From: Chlamydiota bacterium
Lineage (GTDB): Bacteria; Chlamydiota; Chlamydiia; Chlamydiales; Parachlamydiaceae
Assembly (NCBI GenBank): GCA_013287905.1
Contig: JABDCW010000018.1
Coordinates: 1 to 36,136, forward strand
DNA length: 36,136 nucleotides
Reading direction: 5' to 3'
The notes under the pieces were generated by a model that was given only the letters and a program-made list of their open reading frames with translations, searched no databases and was not told where the DNA came from. The translations under genes were made by a program, and so were the position numbers. Each line of letters opens with the position of its first letter. Position 1 is the first letter of the stretch. Of this stretch, positions 23,351 to 32,608 are shown piece after piece.

Positions 23351-25438
23351 ATGTCGTATGCTTATGAACTGGCATTTGGGTCAGGGATCCTTGCTCTTGT
23401 TTATGGACTCATAATGATCCGTTCCATTTTATCGATGAGCCAAGGATCTGAACAAATGCAAAAAATTGCGCAGGCAATTCAAGAAGGGGCAAGAGCTTAT
23501 TTGAATCGCCAGTATCAGGTAATTACCGTTGTTGGTGTTGTCATCTGTGCTTTATTAACATCGTTGCTTGGCAAATATGTCGGTATTGGATTTTTGATCG
23601 GTGCTGTTCTATCAGGATTAGCAGGCTATATCGGCATGAATGTCTCCGTAAGAGCCAATGTGCGTACCAGTGAGTCGGCAAGACTCGGGTTACAGTCCGC
23701 ACTAAATGTGGCATTTAAAGCAGGGGCAATTACCGGTCTCCTGGTCGTCGGTCTTGGCATTCTTGGGTTGACCGGCTACTATCTGTTTTTAACAAAACAA
23801 GGACTTGATATCCGCACGCAAATGGAAGCTTTAGTGGCGCTTGGGTTTGGCGCTTCTTTAATATCGATCTTTGCAAGATTGGGTGGCGGTATTTTTACTA
23901 AAGGTGCCGATGTCGGTGCAGATCTCGTCGGCAAAATAGAAGCGGGTATTCCAGAGGACGATCCTCGAAATCCGGCTGTGATAGCAGATAATGTCGGCGA
24001 TAATGTCGGCGATTGTGCAGGGATGGCGGCTGACCTTTTCGAAACATACGTTGTGACAATTGTCGGTACCATGGTGATGGCCGGTATTTATTTTACCGGA
24101 AGAGTGCTTGGCATCATGATGCTCTATCCGTTGGTGATTTGCGCTGTATGTGTGCTTGCATCAATTATTGGGACATTTTTTGTTCGTCTGGGTAAATCTC
24201 AGAACATTATGAAAGCCCTTTATAAGGGATTCCTTGTGACAGCTGTGCTATCTGCCATTGCCATCGTCTTTGTCACCAAATCGATGCTGGGGTTCGATGA
24301 AACTTTTGTTGTCAATAAAGTTGCCTTCACCGGCGTCAATTTACTTTGGTGCTGTTTAACCGGCCTGGTTGTCACTGGTTTATTGATGTGGATTACAGAA
24401 TACTATACTTTGACAAGGCATCGTCCTGTAATAAGCATTGCTCAGGCATCGACAACCGGTCATGGAACGAATATTATCCAGGGGCTGGCTGTTTCCATGG
24501 AGGCTACGGCGCTACCGGTGATTGTTATTTGCATTGGCATCCTTGTTGCCTACACTAATGCACATCTTTTTGGGATCGCCATTGCTGCTACATCTATGCT
24601 GGCTTTGGCCGGCATGATCATCGCGTTGGATGCTTACGGTCCAGTGACCGACAATGCCGGTGGTATTGCAGAGATGTCCAATATGCCAGCTGCAGTCCGC
24701 AAGACGACAGATGCATTAGATGCTGTTGGTAATACCACTAAGGCTGTTACAAAAGGGTATGCGATCGGCTCAGCCGGCTTTGCTTCCTTAGTTCTTTTCT
24801 CCGCATTTATTGAGGACTTGCGCCATTATTTTGGTGCCAGCCAGTGTGACTTTTCTTTAGAGAACGCTTATGTTGTCATCGGATTGTTTATTGGCGGAGC
24901 TTTGCCCTATTTGTTTGGAGCAATGAGCATGATGGCCGTTGGCCGGGCTGCAGGTTCCGTCGTTGTGGAAGTTCGTCGCCAGTTCAAAGAGATTCCCGGA
25001 ATTATGGAAGGAACTGGACGTCCTAATTACGCAAAAGCAGTTGATCTCTTAACTAAAGCCGCGATTAAAGAGATGATCCTTCCTTCTTTGCTTCCTGTTT
25101 TAGCCCCCATCGTTCTTTATTTGCTGATCAATTTCTTTGTCGGGCAGTCCCAGGCATTTGTGGCTGTCGGTTCTATGCTGCTTGGTGTCGTTGTGACAGG
25201 GCTGTTTGTGGGACTGTCTATGACATCGGGAGGCGGAGCTTGGGACAATGCTAAAAAATTGATCGAAGAGGGAAGTCACGGTGGAAAAGGGTCAGATGCT
25301 CACCATGCTGCCGTTACCGGCGATACCGTCGGCGATCCATACAAAGATACAGCCGGCCCTGCGATCAACCCCATGATCAAGATCACAAATATCGTGGCAT
25401 TATTAATGCTGGCTATCCTTCATGCTCTCACGCATTGA
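23351..25438 (+). CDS. hppA: Membrane-bound proton-translocating pyrophosphatase (K+-independent type)
   Basis: Couples hydrolysis of pyrophosphate to proton export across the inner membrane, conserving energy from biosynthesis. About 16 hydrophobic segments are visible over 695 aa, the usual length. The substrate-binding motifs are present: [39 protein letters not shown], and the C-terminal [19 protein letters not shown]. At the diagnostic position the sequence reads [10 protein letters not shown]: Lys (residue 464) instead of the Ala of K+-dependent enzymes, which places it in the K+-independent proton pumps. The ATG at 23351 is preceded by AGAGG; an earlier in-frame Met at 23300 lies inside the MITE. 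A bidirectional terminator lies downstream. Confidence 0.97.
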   Translation: MSYAYELAFGSGILALVYGLIMIRSILSMSQGSEQMQKIAQAIQEGARAYLNRQYQVITVVGVVICALLTSLLGKYVGIGFLIGAVLSGLAGYIGMNVSVRANVRTSESARLGLQSALNVAFKAGAITGLLVVGLGILGLTGYYLFLTKQGLDIRTQMEALVALGFGASLISIFARLGGGIFTKGADVGADLVGKIEAGIPEDDPRNPAVIADNVGDNVGDCAGMAADLFETYVVTIVGTMVMAGIYFTGRVLGIMMLYPLVICAVCVLASIIGTFFVRLGKSQNIMKALYKGFLVTAVLSAIAIVFVTKSMLGFDETFVVNKVAFTGVNLLWCCLTGLVVTGLLMWITEYYTLTRHRPVISIAQASTTGHGTNIIQGLAVSMEATALPVIVICIGILVAYTNAHLFGIAIAATSMLALAGMIIALDAYGPVTDNAGGIAEMSNMPAAVRKTTDALDAVGNTTKAVTKGYAIGSAGFASLVLFSAFIEDLRHYFGASQCDFSLENAYVVIGLFIGGALPYLFGAMSMMAVGRAAGSVVVEVRRQFKEIPGIMEGTGRPNYAKAVDLLTKAAIKEMILPSLLPVLAPIVLYLLINFFVGQSQAFVAVGSMLLGVVVTGLFVGLSMTSGGGAWDNAKKLIEEGSHGGKGSDAHHAAVTGDTVGDPYKDTAGPAINPMIKITNIVALLMLAILHALTH

Positions 25439-25497
25439 TCTGTAGCTACCCGTAGTTACCCGTAGCCACCCGTAGCTACAGCAGTCTACGCTAACGT

Positions 25498-25767
25498 CCC
25501 GTAACTGCAGCTGTCCTCGCTAAAGCTCGGGCAGCTTTGCTACGGGCTACAAAAAGAAGAACCGCTCCGCGGTTAGTCCTTTTTCTTTTGTTACCCGTAG
25601 CAAAGCTGCCGAGCATTAGCGAGGACAGCTGCAGTTACGGGTAAAGCGAAGATTGCGGTTATGATTATGCAGGTCTTAGATACTGCAGAATCCAGCGTTA
25701 GCTGGATCTCTTTTTGTAGCCCGTAGCAAAGCAGCCGAGCATTAGCGAATGCTGCTGCAGCTACGGG
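25498..25767. repeat. Three copies of a 48-bp palindrome-flanked repeat (CCCGTAGC...GCTACGGG)
   Basis: Copies at 25498-25546 (inverted), 25594-25641 and 25720-25767 share CCCGTAGCAAAGC, GAGCATTAGCGA and GCTGCAG(T/C)TACGGG. Copies 1 and 2 face each other and can pair over their whole length around a hairpin at 25551-25590. Shorter CCCGTAG(C/T)TAC units precede them (25443-25480). The region fills the gap between hppA and the convergent 837-aa gene. No coding frame is convincing. Confidence 0.8.
25551..25590 (+). terminator. Terminator-like hairpin after hppA
   Basis: AACCGC-TCC-GCGGTT (25560-25574) forms a perfect short stem, preceded by an A-rich run and followed by a T-rich run that is not fully continuous (AGTCCTTTTTCTTTT). 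It lies between two facing copies of the 48-bp repeat. Confidence 0.5.
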
Positions 25768-25776
25768 TAACAAGGG

Positions 25777-25814
25777 AAAAAGAAGAACCGCGGAAGCGGT
25801 TCTTCTTTTTTTTT
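25777..25814. terminator. Bidirectional Rho-independent terminator
   Basis: A stem of 15 bp (AAAAAGAAGAACCGC at 25777-25791 pairing with 25796-25810), GGAA loop, and T-runs in both directions. It lies between the convergent hppA and the 837-aa gene, 18 nt from the latter's stop codon, so it can end both transcripts. Confidence 0.85.
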
Positions 25815-25832
25815 GGATGTTTTGAAACTGTA

Positions 25833-28346
25833 TTAAGGTTTGTACGAGCCGATTTGTTCTGCAGCCTGGCTGTAACCTAATGATAATAGATGTGCTTTTA
25901 CGGCTTGGCGATTATCGCTTTCTGAAGGTGATACAGAAAGCCCAAGCGATTTGGCAAATTGTCCTACTGCTGCAATCCTGTCCGCATCATTTGTAAAGGG
26001 TTGCCCCAGAAAAACAGCCATTACTTGATAATAATCTGCAGGGGGCCAGGACGCTTGTTGCCGCGTCAACTTGTTGAAGGCTTCTTTTAGGACGTTGTTT
26101 TTATCGACTGTTATAGTGAGCATGGACGTGGACATGGACTTGAGGGCTGCAGGTGCAACATCAAAAGGTTGTTTAAGGATAGCAATGACCCCGGCCCCAA
26201 ATTTTTTATCGATTGCCTGGTTAAGTACACTAGCTAATATGTCGTTTTTTGATCCTGCAAGAGGGGAAAGAGCACTATTTGCACCAAATGGTTGACCGAG
26301 AATAAAGTTCAAGGTCTCATCATTTTTAATATCTATGGCCATTTCAAGGGCTTCTTTTAATACCGCATTCCTTTCATATCCCATATCAAAAGACTGCTTA
26401 AATATAGCAACAACAGCTTCATTGAATTGGAGACCCATGGCTTTTTTGAGAGCTTTTGTTAACATGATATTTCTTTTGATGGCATCAAAGGGTTGGGCAA
26501 TTATGGCAACTACTGCCTCGCTAAATTTTTTCTCGATCGCAGCATCAAGACCCTTTTCTAACATGTTTTCCTTTCTCGGTTTATCTATAGGCTGAGTAAG
26601 TATCAGATTGAGGACTTCTACAAAGTGGTTATTGATCGCTCTAAGAAAAGCATCTTTTAACATATCATCTTTTAAAGGTGAATGATGGAAAGGTTCATTG
26701 ATCATCGCAATTGCCGTTTTGAGCAATCTTTTATCGATTGCTTTTTCAAGAGCTATCTTTACCGATTTATCTTTTAATGCACTCGCAGGCGATTGTCTGA
26801 TCAATGGTACTGCAAGCTCCAGTTGATCAGCCTTGATTAACGCTTGAAAAGCTTCCTGATCACGCCATGATAATTGTTCTTTTGTCGTAAATTTACCCAT
26901 TATGGAGAGAGCGTCCTCAAATTTTGCTTGAGTGATCAATTGGAGAACGCGATCATAGTGTTCGTTTATGGCGATAAATTCCTGGAAAACAGAGCGAGCC
27001 CCAAGGTCAGAAAGTTGTTCGCTCATTTCTCTTGCTTCAGAATATTTTTTTTGCTGGAGTAATTCCCAAAATTGATCAAACCCATTGATTTGTGTGCCAG
27101 GTTGCGCCTGATCCATCAATTGTCCCTCAATGTGGCTGGCGGTAAGCTGTTTAATTAAGAATAAGCTCGGAGTTGTTGTCCCCGAGGACATCGAGTAAAT
27201 CAGTTTCGCAGGAGGAAGCGGCACAGAAAAGACTGGAGGTACAAAAAAAGACTGAGGGGTTGGAGAAGGAGGACTAGTGGGTTTAGGAGAAGGCTTAGGA
27301 GGTGGAGGCGGCACTGAAGAAGAAGCTGGTTCAGGCTTTGGCTTAGGAGGAAGAGCAGTTGGCTTAGGAGAAGGCTCAGGTTTAGGCAGTTTTTGATGAG
27401 CTTCCTCTGTCAAGGTCTTTTCTAACTCTTTAGAGAAAAATGTTTCATCCAGTATTGCAGCAACAGTTTGAGGCGTGTTGGCCTTAATTGCCCGGTAAAA
27501 AGCGTTTTTTAGTATTTCATCTTTAAACTTGCTTACAGGCAATTCAGATGCCAATTGAAGAGCTAATTCTAATTGCCCTTCTGCAATTAAAGCCAAAACG
27601 GCTTCATGTATGAATTTTTGTACATCTTCTTTTTTGGCAGATGCAGGATCTCGTTCATCGAGTACTTTTTTGATGAGTTGAAAAGCTTCATTAAATTGTT
27701 TTTGACTGGTCAAAAGAATAGCCCGTTCGCAATTCTCTTTTGCTGTAATATATGCTTTCACTGAGTTCAAGAGTCTATTCACTTCATTAGAGGAAGAATA
27801 AACCTTTTGTTGTTCCGCAATGAGATCGTAGGCTTCCTTGTATTGTTTTTTTTGGACCAATTCCCAGATTGGATCGAGCACTTTCTTCATGGCTTCTTGG
27901 GAGATGTCAACTTTCTTTGGCATTTCTGGTTGAGCGGGCACGAGAGGTGGAGTTTGCGACTCAGAAGTTGGTTTAGAGGTTTCTCTCTGTGAGGGTGTCG
28001 GTGTCGTTTTTTGACTCAGGTCAAGGGCGGTATCGTCTTTGCTAAAGCCTTTAGTCGGTGTATTTTCCCCTATTGCTGCACAGTATATTTCGGAAATGAT
28101 CTCTTTTTTGTGGATCTCTTCGTTCCAGTGGGCAATTTTTTTGTTTTTGAGGGCGGCCCCACGGGTGATAAAAGAAATGACTTTGACAAACAATGCTTGA
28201 AAAACATACTGCAAGCGTCCCATCTGATGATGAGCGGTTGCCTTGTATTTTCTTTTGGGATCTTTGACCTCCGATTGCACAGAAAATTGTGTAGTCGGTG
28301 TCCAACCATGGCTTGCAGCATCTGATGGATCTTTAAAAACGCGCAT
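25833..28346 (-). CDS. Large alpha-helical repeat protein, 837 aa
   Basis: Not a named family. After a charged N-terminus there is one moderately hydrophobic stretch (LQYVFQALFVKVISFITRGA, about residues 45-64), then a Pro/Ser-rich linker. Two related ~150-residue helical modules follow (starting PIWELVQKKQYKEAYDL and QFWELLQQKKYSEAREM), separated by a long Pro/Lys/Ser low-complexity region. The C-terminal third holds about seven tandem repeats of ~33-36 residues with pattern LxxAxxxAIxxxFxxxVxxIIxQPF, which should build an alpha-solenoid. Such scaffolds usually bind other proteins. No cleavable signal peptide is clear. The promoter region (28347-28436) contains a TATAAT on the minus strand. 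It may be a secreted or membrane-linked lineage-specific protein; that is inference. Confidence 0.82.
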   Translation of the reverse strand: MRVFKDPSDAASHGWTPTTQFSVQSEVKDPKRKYKATAHHQMGRLQYVFQALFVKVISFITRGAALKNKKIAHWNEEIHKKEIISEIYCAAIGENTPTKGFSKDDTALDLSQKTTPTPSQRETSKPTSESQTPPLVPAQPEMPKKVDISQEAMKKVLDPIWELVQKKQYKEAYDLIAEQQKVYSSSNEVNRLLNSVKAYITAKENCERAILLTSQKQFNEAFQLIKKVLDERDPASAKKEDVQKFIHEAVLALIAEGQLELALQLASELPVSKFKDEILKNAFYRAIKANTPQTVAAILDETFFSKELEKTLTEEAHQKLPKPEPSPKPTALPPKPKPEPASSSVPPPPPKPSPKPTSPPSPTPQSFFVPPVFSVPLPPAKLIYSMSSGTTTPSLFLIKQLTASHIEGQLMDQAQPGTQINGFDQFWELLQQKKYSEAREMSEQLSDLGARSVFQEFIAINEHYDRVLQLITQAKFEDALSIMGKFTTKEQLSWRDQEAFQALIKADQLELAVPLIRQSPASALKDKSVKIALEKAIDKRLLKTAIAMINEPFHHSPLKDDMLKDAFLRAINNHFVEVLNLILTQPIDKPRKENMLEKGLDAAIEKKFSEAVVAIIAQPFDAIKRNIMLTKALKKAMGLQFNEAVVAIFKQSFDMGYERNAVLKEALEMAIDIKNDETLNFILGQPFGANSALSPLAGSKNDILASVLNQAIDKKFGAGVIAILKQPFDVAPAALKSMSTSMLTITVDKNNVLKEAFNKLTRQQASWPPADYYQVMAVFLGQPFTNDADRIAAVGQFAKSLGLSVSPSESDNRQAVKAHLLSLGYSQAAEQIGSYKP

Positions 28347-28384
28347 GATTATATTGCTTTGTAATAATTAGTTAATTTGTTTTG

Positions 28385-28390
28385 ATTATA
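28385..28390 (-). promoter_or_regulatory. Possible -10 element for the 837-aa gene
   Basis: TATAAT on the minus strand, about 39 nt before the ATG. No good -35 hexamer is seen at 16-18 bp, so this is only a weak call. Confidence 0.25.
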
Positions 28391-28436
28391 TCACAAAAAT
28401 TAATATTATCATAGATATTTATAACACTTAATTCCG

Positions 28437-29120
28437 CTAGAAATTGCGTTTAGTGCGATGACGCTGGTAATGGCGTTCAATCCCATTGGCGACTTCTTCG
28501 GGGTCATCAGTGATATGAATGCGTTCGATATCTTCTTCGGATATGCACCCTGATTTAAGCAATGACTCCTTCATCCAATCCATCAGTCCCTCCCAATGCG
28601 ATTTGCCCATCATATAAATGGGGAAGGGAAGGATTTTTTTTGTCTGGATCAATGTCAGCGCTTCAAATAATTCATCGAGGGTCCCAACACCGCCGGGAAG
28701 AAAGACATATCCTTGGGCGTAACGGATGAACATGACCTTTCGTACAAAAAAGTACCTGAAGTGCAGATTGTACTTTGGATCGATGAACTGGTTGGATGCA
28801 GATTCCATGGGAAGATCGATGCTAAGCCCGCACGAATGTCCTGAGACTGACTGGGCTCCCTTATTGGCAGCTTCCATGATCCCTGGCCCCCCGCCGGTAA
28901 TGATGGCAAATCCTCGTCTTGCTATATGTTGGGAGACATCGATGGCAAGGTTATAGTAGACAGAAGCCGGCGGAAGCCTTGCAGAACCAAATATGGAAAC
29001 AGACGGGCCGATATTTGTCATATTTTCAAAACCATCGACAAACTCAGAGATGATGCGAAAAACGCGCCAGGCATCGGCGCTTGGCATTTGCGATTCAAGT
29101 TCAGGATTGATATCAGTCAT
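28437..29120 (-). CDS. LOG-family protein (putative nucleotide 5'-monophosphate phosphoribohydrolase)
   Basis: Belongs to the LOG/TIGR00730 family, whose members cleave the N-glycosidic bond of nucleoside or cytokinin-riboside monophosphates. The hallmark motifs are ITGGGPGIMEAANKGA and PGGVGTLDELFEALTLIQTKK. The chosen ATG at 29120 gives 227 aa and has GAGGGAA upstream; a Met 12 codons earlier (29156) lies inside queG. The gene overlaps the end of queG by 8 nt and is the last gene of a minus-strand operon after the YitT-like gene and queG. In bacteria the role is generally nucleotide salvage or housekeeping; no plant hormone function should be assumed. Confidence 0.9.
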   Translation of the reverse strand: MTDINPELESQMPSADAWRVFRIISEFVDGFENMTNIGPSVSIFGSARLPPASVYYNLAIDVSQHIARRGFAIITGGGPGIMEAANKGAQSVSGHSCGLSIDLPMESASNQFIDPKYNLHFRYFFVRKVMFIRYAQGYVFLPGGVGTLDELFEALTLIQTKKILPFPIYMMGKSHWEGLMDWMKESLLKSGCISEEDIERIHITDDPEEVANGIERHYQRHRTKRNF

Positions 29121-30084
29121 TTTTATTCCCTCGAACAAGTTTATTCCCCCGGACAAAATTTAAGGAAAGATAATTGGCAAAAATTCCGGAAGCCTTTTTT
29201 CTTTGGAGCGAAGTCCCATATAAACTCTCCGGATGTTTCATTATTTCATTGATCATATTAATGTCAAGATAGTGGCCCATTCCGGCTGATGGTTGAAATT
29301 CTTCCGTTTTGGAAGGTTTTGGCCGCACATTATGCGGACACACATTTTGACAGATATCGCAACCGAAGAGGTAACCGGGATTTTTTTTTCTGATCTCCTC
29401 CGGAATTTCTTTTTTCGATTCGATCAGATGATAAGAAAGACATTTTGTTGCATCGAGCTCATAGGGATTAGCAAAAGCCCCTGTTGGACAAGCATCGAGA
29501 CAGCGGGTGCAGCTTCCGCACCTTGGCAGGCGGATCTCCAGGGAGGAATCTGTAAATGGCAATGTAAGGGTAGTGAGAAGGCCGGAAAGGAGTGTAAAGG
29601 TGCCAAAACGGCGATGGATCAGCAGCGTGTTTTTCCCAAACCACCCGAGGCCAGCCTTCACAGCTAAAGCTTTTTCAAGAAGGGGGGCCGAGTCGCTAAA
29701 TCCTTTGGCAATATTGGTTTGACCCGATTTTTCCTCCATCCATGCAATGAATTTTTTTAAGCGTTTGCGATGAACGTTATGATAATCTTTGCCTCTGGCA
29801 TAAGAGGCAATCATGCCGCTTTCTTCTGGATAAGTTTCAGATGGCTGTTTATAGGATGAGACGAAAATAATCGCTGAGACGGCGTTCTCAAGCAAGGATT
29901 GCGGATTGCAGCGCATGTTATTTTGCATATAGGTCATGTCGCCTGCATATCCATTGGCGATCCATGTTTCGTATGCGCGTTTGTCTTCTTCGGGAATGAG
30001 TGCCGAGGTGATTCCGATGTCATCAAACCCAAGTTCGATTGCTTTCGCACGCAATTCAGCAAGTGAGAATTCTAGGTCAGTCAT
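29113..30084 (-). CDS. queG: Epoxyqueuosine reductase
   Basis: Catalyses the last step of queuosine tRNA modification, reducing epoxyqueuosine using cobalamin and two [4Fe-4S] clusters. The ferredoxin-like cysteines are present: CGSCTRCLDACPTGAF and GCDICQNVCPHN. Upstream is the expected segment with SDSAPLLEKALAVKAGLGWFG. At 323 aa it is of the shorter form, with a reduced C-terminal HEAT-like part; the last residues contain a small VRGNK duplication. The start ATG overlaps the stop of the upstream YitT-like gene by 4 nt (ATGA), and its 3' end overlaps the LOG gene, so the three are likely translated together. Family assignment is firm. Confidence 0.95.
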   Translation of the reverse strand: MTDLEFSLAELRAKAIELGFDDIGITSALIPEEDKRAYETWIANGYAGDMTYMQNNMRCNPQSLLENAVSAIIFVSSYKQPSETYPEESGMIASYARGKDYHNVHRKRLKKFIAWMEEKSGQTNIAKGFSDSAPLLEKALAVKAGLGWFGKNTLLIHRRFGTFTLLSGLLTTLTLPFTDSSLEIRLPRCGSCTRCLDACPTGAFANPYELDATKCLSYHLIESKKEIPEEIRKKNPGYLFGCDICQNVCPHNVRPKPSKTEEFQPSAGMGHYLDINMINEIMKHPESLYGTSLQRKKASGIFANYLSLNFVRGNKLVRGNKND

Positions 30085-31013
30085 TTGTTTTTCAAAAGAT
30101 GGGAGAACAATATATTCATCCGCTTTTTACCGTTGGTCGACTTTCTGATTTCCTGATTGCCATTGGCGACTTCATGCAAGTTTTCTATAGCGATAAAGGC
30201 TAAGGGATCTTCCCGGTGAACGAGCTCTTTAAGTTCAGAAAGTTGGAGCCTTTCAGCAATAACATAGAGAATCTCGCGCGCTTCGCCGGAAAATCCCCCT
30301 CTGCCATACATGATCGTCAACCCAAGTCCCAGTTTATAAATGATTTCCTCGGCGATTTTCTTAGAATGGGAGGAAATAATGATCACCGATTTTGTTTCAT
30401 CCAGTCCAACAATGACAGCATCCATAATTTTAATTACGACAGCATACATGATCAGTGAAAGAAGGGGGGGATGCCAATCCTGAAACACTAAACCCGCGGT
30501 ACCAAAGACAATAATGTTGCACGCAAGAACAACCTGCCCTACAGTAAATCCAAGCTTTCGGTTGATGATTATTCCTAAAATCTCAGTGCCATCGATGCAG
30601 CCCCCATATCGGATGATCAGGCCGCATCCAACGCCCAAAATTGCTCCTCCAATGACGACAACCTCCAGCACTTCACCCTGAAACCCGGTATGCAGGAAAT
30701 GATTAAAGTAGGTGAGCGAGGCTTCGAAGACAACAACGGCAAATAACATATGCATGAGAAATATCTTTCCAATAAAGCGGTAGGCCAGGATCAGAAAGGG
30801 AAGCGTCAGTAAAAGAAAGGAGACAGGCAGATAGCTTTGTCCGAAGACTCTTGCTAAAATCATGGCCAATCCAACGACGCCGCCGTCAATGAGCTTGTTT
30901 GGCGTCAGAAAGTAAGCGATGGAAAATGCCGCAAAGAAAGCCCCAACGGCAATAAAAAAGCAATTGATACAGTGTGCTGTCAATGTTTTTACATGGGATT
31001 TTTGCGGTTGCAT
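30081..31013 (-). CDS. YitT-family membrane protein (DUF161/DUF2179)
   Basis: An integral membrane protein of the YitT family, whose transported substrate is unknown. About five or six hydrophobic segments occupy residues 15-195, including a DGGVVGLAMILARVFG loop and GAILGVGCGLIIRYGGCIDGTEIL, typical of the family. The C-terminal soluble DUF2179 domain (about residues 205-285) contains SVIIISSHSKKIAEEII and the GGFSGEAREILYVIAERLQ region. Length (310 aa) fits. It is the first gene of the operon with queG and the LOG gene, overlapping queG by 4 nt. An 85-bp gap separates its start from the neighbouring upstream gene's stop. Confidence 0.92.
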   Translation of the reverse strand: MQPQKSHVKTLTAHCINCFFIAVGAFFAAFSIAYFLTPNKLIDGGVVGLAMILARVFGQSYLPVSFLLLTLPFLILAYRFIGKIFLMHMLFAVVVFEASLTYFNHFLHTGFQGEVLEVVVIGGAILGVGCGLIIRYGGCIDGTEILGIIINRKLGFTVGQVVLACNIIVFGTAGLVFQDWHPPLLSLIMYAVVIKIMDAVIVGLDETKSVIIISSHSKKIAEEIIYKLGLGLTIMYGRGGFSGEAREILYVIAERLQLSELKELVHREDPLAFIAIENLHEVANGNQEIRKSTNGKKRMNILFSHLLKNK

Positions 31014-31098
31014 ATAGCTCTTTCCAGTTTTGAGGGTAAGAGCTTCCTTATACCAGAATTTTCATTAAATGTCATCTTAATCGGGATAAATTAAGAAA

Positions 31099-32475
31099 TT
31101 AGCTACCAGTGAACGCGCACGAACTTAAGACAGAAATGCGATTTTTTAAAACCTGAATTTCTTTCGAGAAATCACACTCCAATTGATATGTTGTATTAAA
31201 CTTCTGGAAGAAATTCAGTATTTTTTGATGTTGCTCTAATAAGCTGGTATGAGTCAGATAACAAATTTTTGCCATATCCTGGAGGCAAAAAAGGAGGGGG
31301 CGATCATCCAATTCGGTTAAGTTCATGTAGCCTCCTATATTGCATTCATAATCAGTGCAATGGGGAAGACCGCGCATATGACCAAATTCATGAGTGGTAA
31401 TCTTCATCATCCTCAAGAGGCATGTTTGAAAAGCTTTAGTACCTAAGGTTGGGTCCCCGAATCGGCAATTTGACCAAATTCCCGTATCTGAAGAACCGCA
31501 ACCAAAAACAAAATTTCTTAGCTGTCTTGTGAACAGATCTTTGTTTGTAAATGCCAATATTTGTCCATTTTTCTCCGAATCATTTTCTACTTCAGGTAAA
31601 AGGACATTACGCATTAATTCACAGGCCACATCTGCTCCATATTGTCCGTCTTCTCTTGGGAAAGAATCCTTCATTAGGAATTGGGTGTAGTAGTTATGCC
31701 GATTTTTTGCCTTCTCTGCTTCTTCCTGTGTTCGACAATTTTTTTTATCGGTCTCGAGCTTTTCCAAAAAGGTATCTTTTAATTGTTCCATTGTCAAATT
31801 AGTATTACTTAAATTAATGGAAACATTATGAAAAATTTGCAGATAATCACATGTGATTCCAATGATTTTTAAATCGGTATCGCTAAAGCTTCCCAGTTTT
31901 TGAATATGAAGAGGACGATGATCCGGCCAATCTGTAGATTGCGCAGCACAATTTTCTGTTATGCGAGCAGTATAATCTCCAAAGAGTTGATTCTTTTCAT
32001 TATGTTCTTTACCAAAGGCTCTCCAGGATCCGGGAGTGGGGGCAGACAATTTCGGGTCTAAATGTTTACAACAGGTTAATTCTTTCTCAATACATTCTGC
32101 AAATTCTTCCGGCTTATCGGGAAGGGAAGTGCCTTTTTGAGTTCCTTTAGGGGTTGCTTCCTCTTGACTTTTGGGTTTTGGCTCCATAGATTTGGAGTTA
32201 CGCTTAAGCGCCGATTGCCATTCTTCTTTTTTCCACCACTTTATCGCTAAGGCAGCTAAGGTGACAGGCAAAGTTACAGGGAAAGCTAGCACCATCGCTA
32301 AAGCGGCAATCACTCTTAGTCCGATATGATAGGTCTTCCCCTTTGTAGTCCTTTCCGGGTCAATAACCTGCTTATTACAGACAATCCTTAAAGGCGATAA
32401 ACAATGATCTGCCATGGAAAGAATAAGAGGTTTATTTGAATAGTTAATGGAATCGATAATGGAACTATTATTCAT
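31099..32475 (-). CDS. Archaemetzincin-like zinc metalloprotease with N-terminal hydrophobic domain
   Basis: Resembles peptidase family M54 (archaemetzincins). The metzincin zinc motif HEFGHMRGLPHC is complete: His362, Glu363, His366, Gly369, His372 and Cys373, followed by Cys378 and Met384 (a probable Met-turn), then FC at 396-397. The family's distal CxxC is altered (C397-L-Q-D, with another Cys at 405). Upstream, HRPLHIQKLGSFSDTDLKI and the following segment fit the N-terminal part of the M54 domain. Residues about 50-78 form a strongly hydrophobic double stretch (VIAALAMVLAFPVTLPVTLA), then a charged linker rich in Lys/Glu. No cleavable signal peptide is obvious. A membrane-anchored or secreted host-directed protease is possible but not shown. 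It is transcribed away from trxB. Confidence 0.8.
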   Translation of the reverse strand: MNNSSIIDSINYSNKPLILSMADHCLSPLRIVCNKQVIDPERTTKGKTYHIGLRVIAALAMVLAFPVTLPVTLAALAIKWWKKEEWQSALKRNSKSMEPKPKSQEEATPKGTQKGTSLPDKPEEFAECIEKELTCCKHLDPKLSAPTPGSWRAFGKEHNEKNQLFGDYTARITENCAAQSTDWPDHRPLHIQKLGSFSDTDLKIIGITCDYLQIFHNVSINLSNTNLTMEQLKDTFLEKLETDKKNCRTQEEAEKAKNRHNYYTQFLMKDSFPREDGQYGADVACELMRNVLLPEVENDSEKNGQILAFTNKDLFTRQLRNFVFGCGSSDTGIWSNCRFGDPTLGTKAFQTCLLRMMKITTHEFGHMRGLPHCTDYECNIGGYMNLTELDDRPLLFCLQDMAKICYLTHTSLLEQHQKILNFFQKFNTTYQLECDFSKEIQVLKNRISVLSSCAFTGS

Positions 32476-32543
32476 ATAATCTCATAATTAATAGAAAGCA
32501 TTATATATTATTTTCATGGCAAAGTCAAGATGGTTCTTTTTTC

Positions 32544-32573
32544 TTGTACGTTTCCTATTTTTTCAGGTAGAAT
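32544..32573 (+). promoter_or_regulatory. Possible promoter for trxB
   Basis: TTGTAC (32544-32549), an 18-bp spacer, and TAGAAT (32568-32573), 35 nt before the ATG at 32609. The -10 is good (5 of 6), the -35 weak. The intergenic region is shared with the divergent metalloprotease gene. Confidence 0.4.
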
Positions 32574-32608
32574 TTTGGTTTTAAAACTAAACATAAGTGA
32601 GAACAAAA

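Noticed and set aside
25498-25767. CRISPR-like spacing of the three 48-bp repeats
   Set aside because: One copy is inverted, spacing is irregular (47 and 78 bp), and the units are palindromic; they fit dispersed repeats better.
28011-28325. 104-aa plus-strand frame opposite the 837-aa gene's N-terminus
   Set aside because: It is antisense to a well-supported gene, with no ribosome-binding site.
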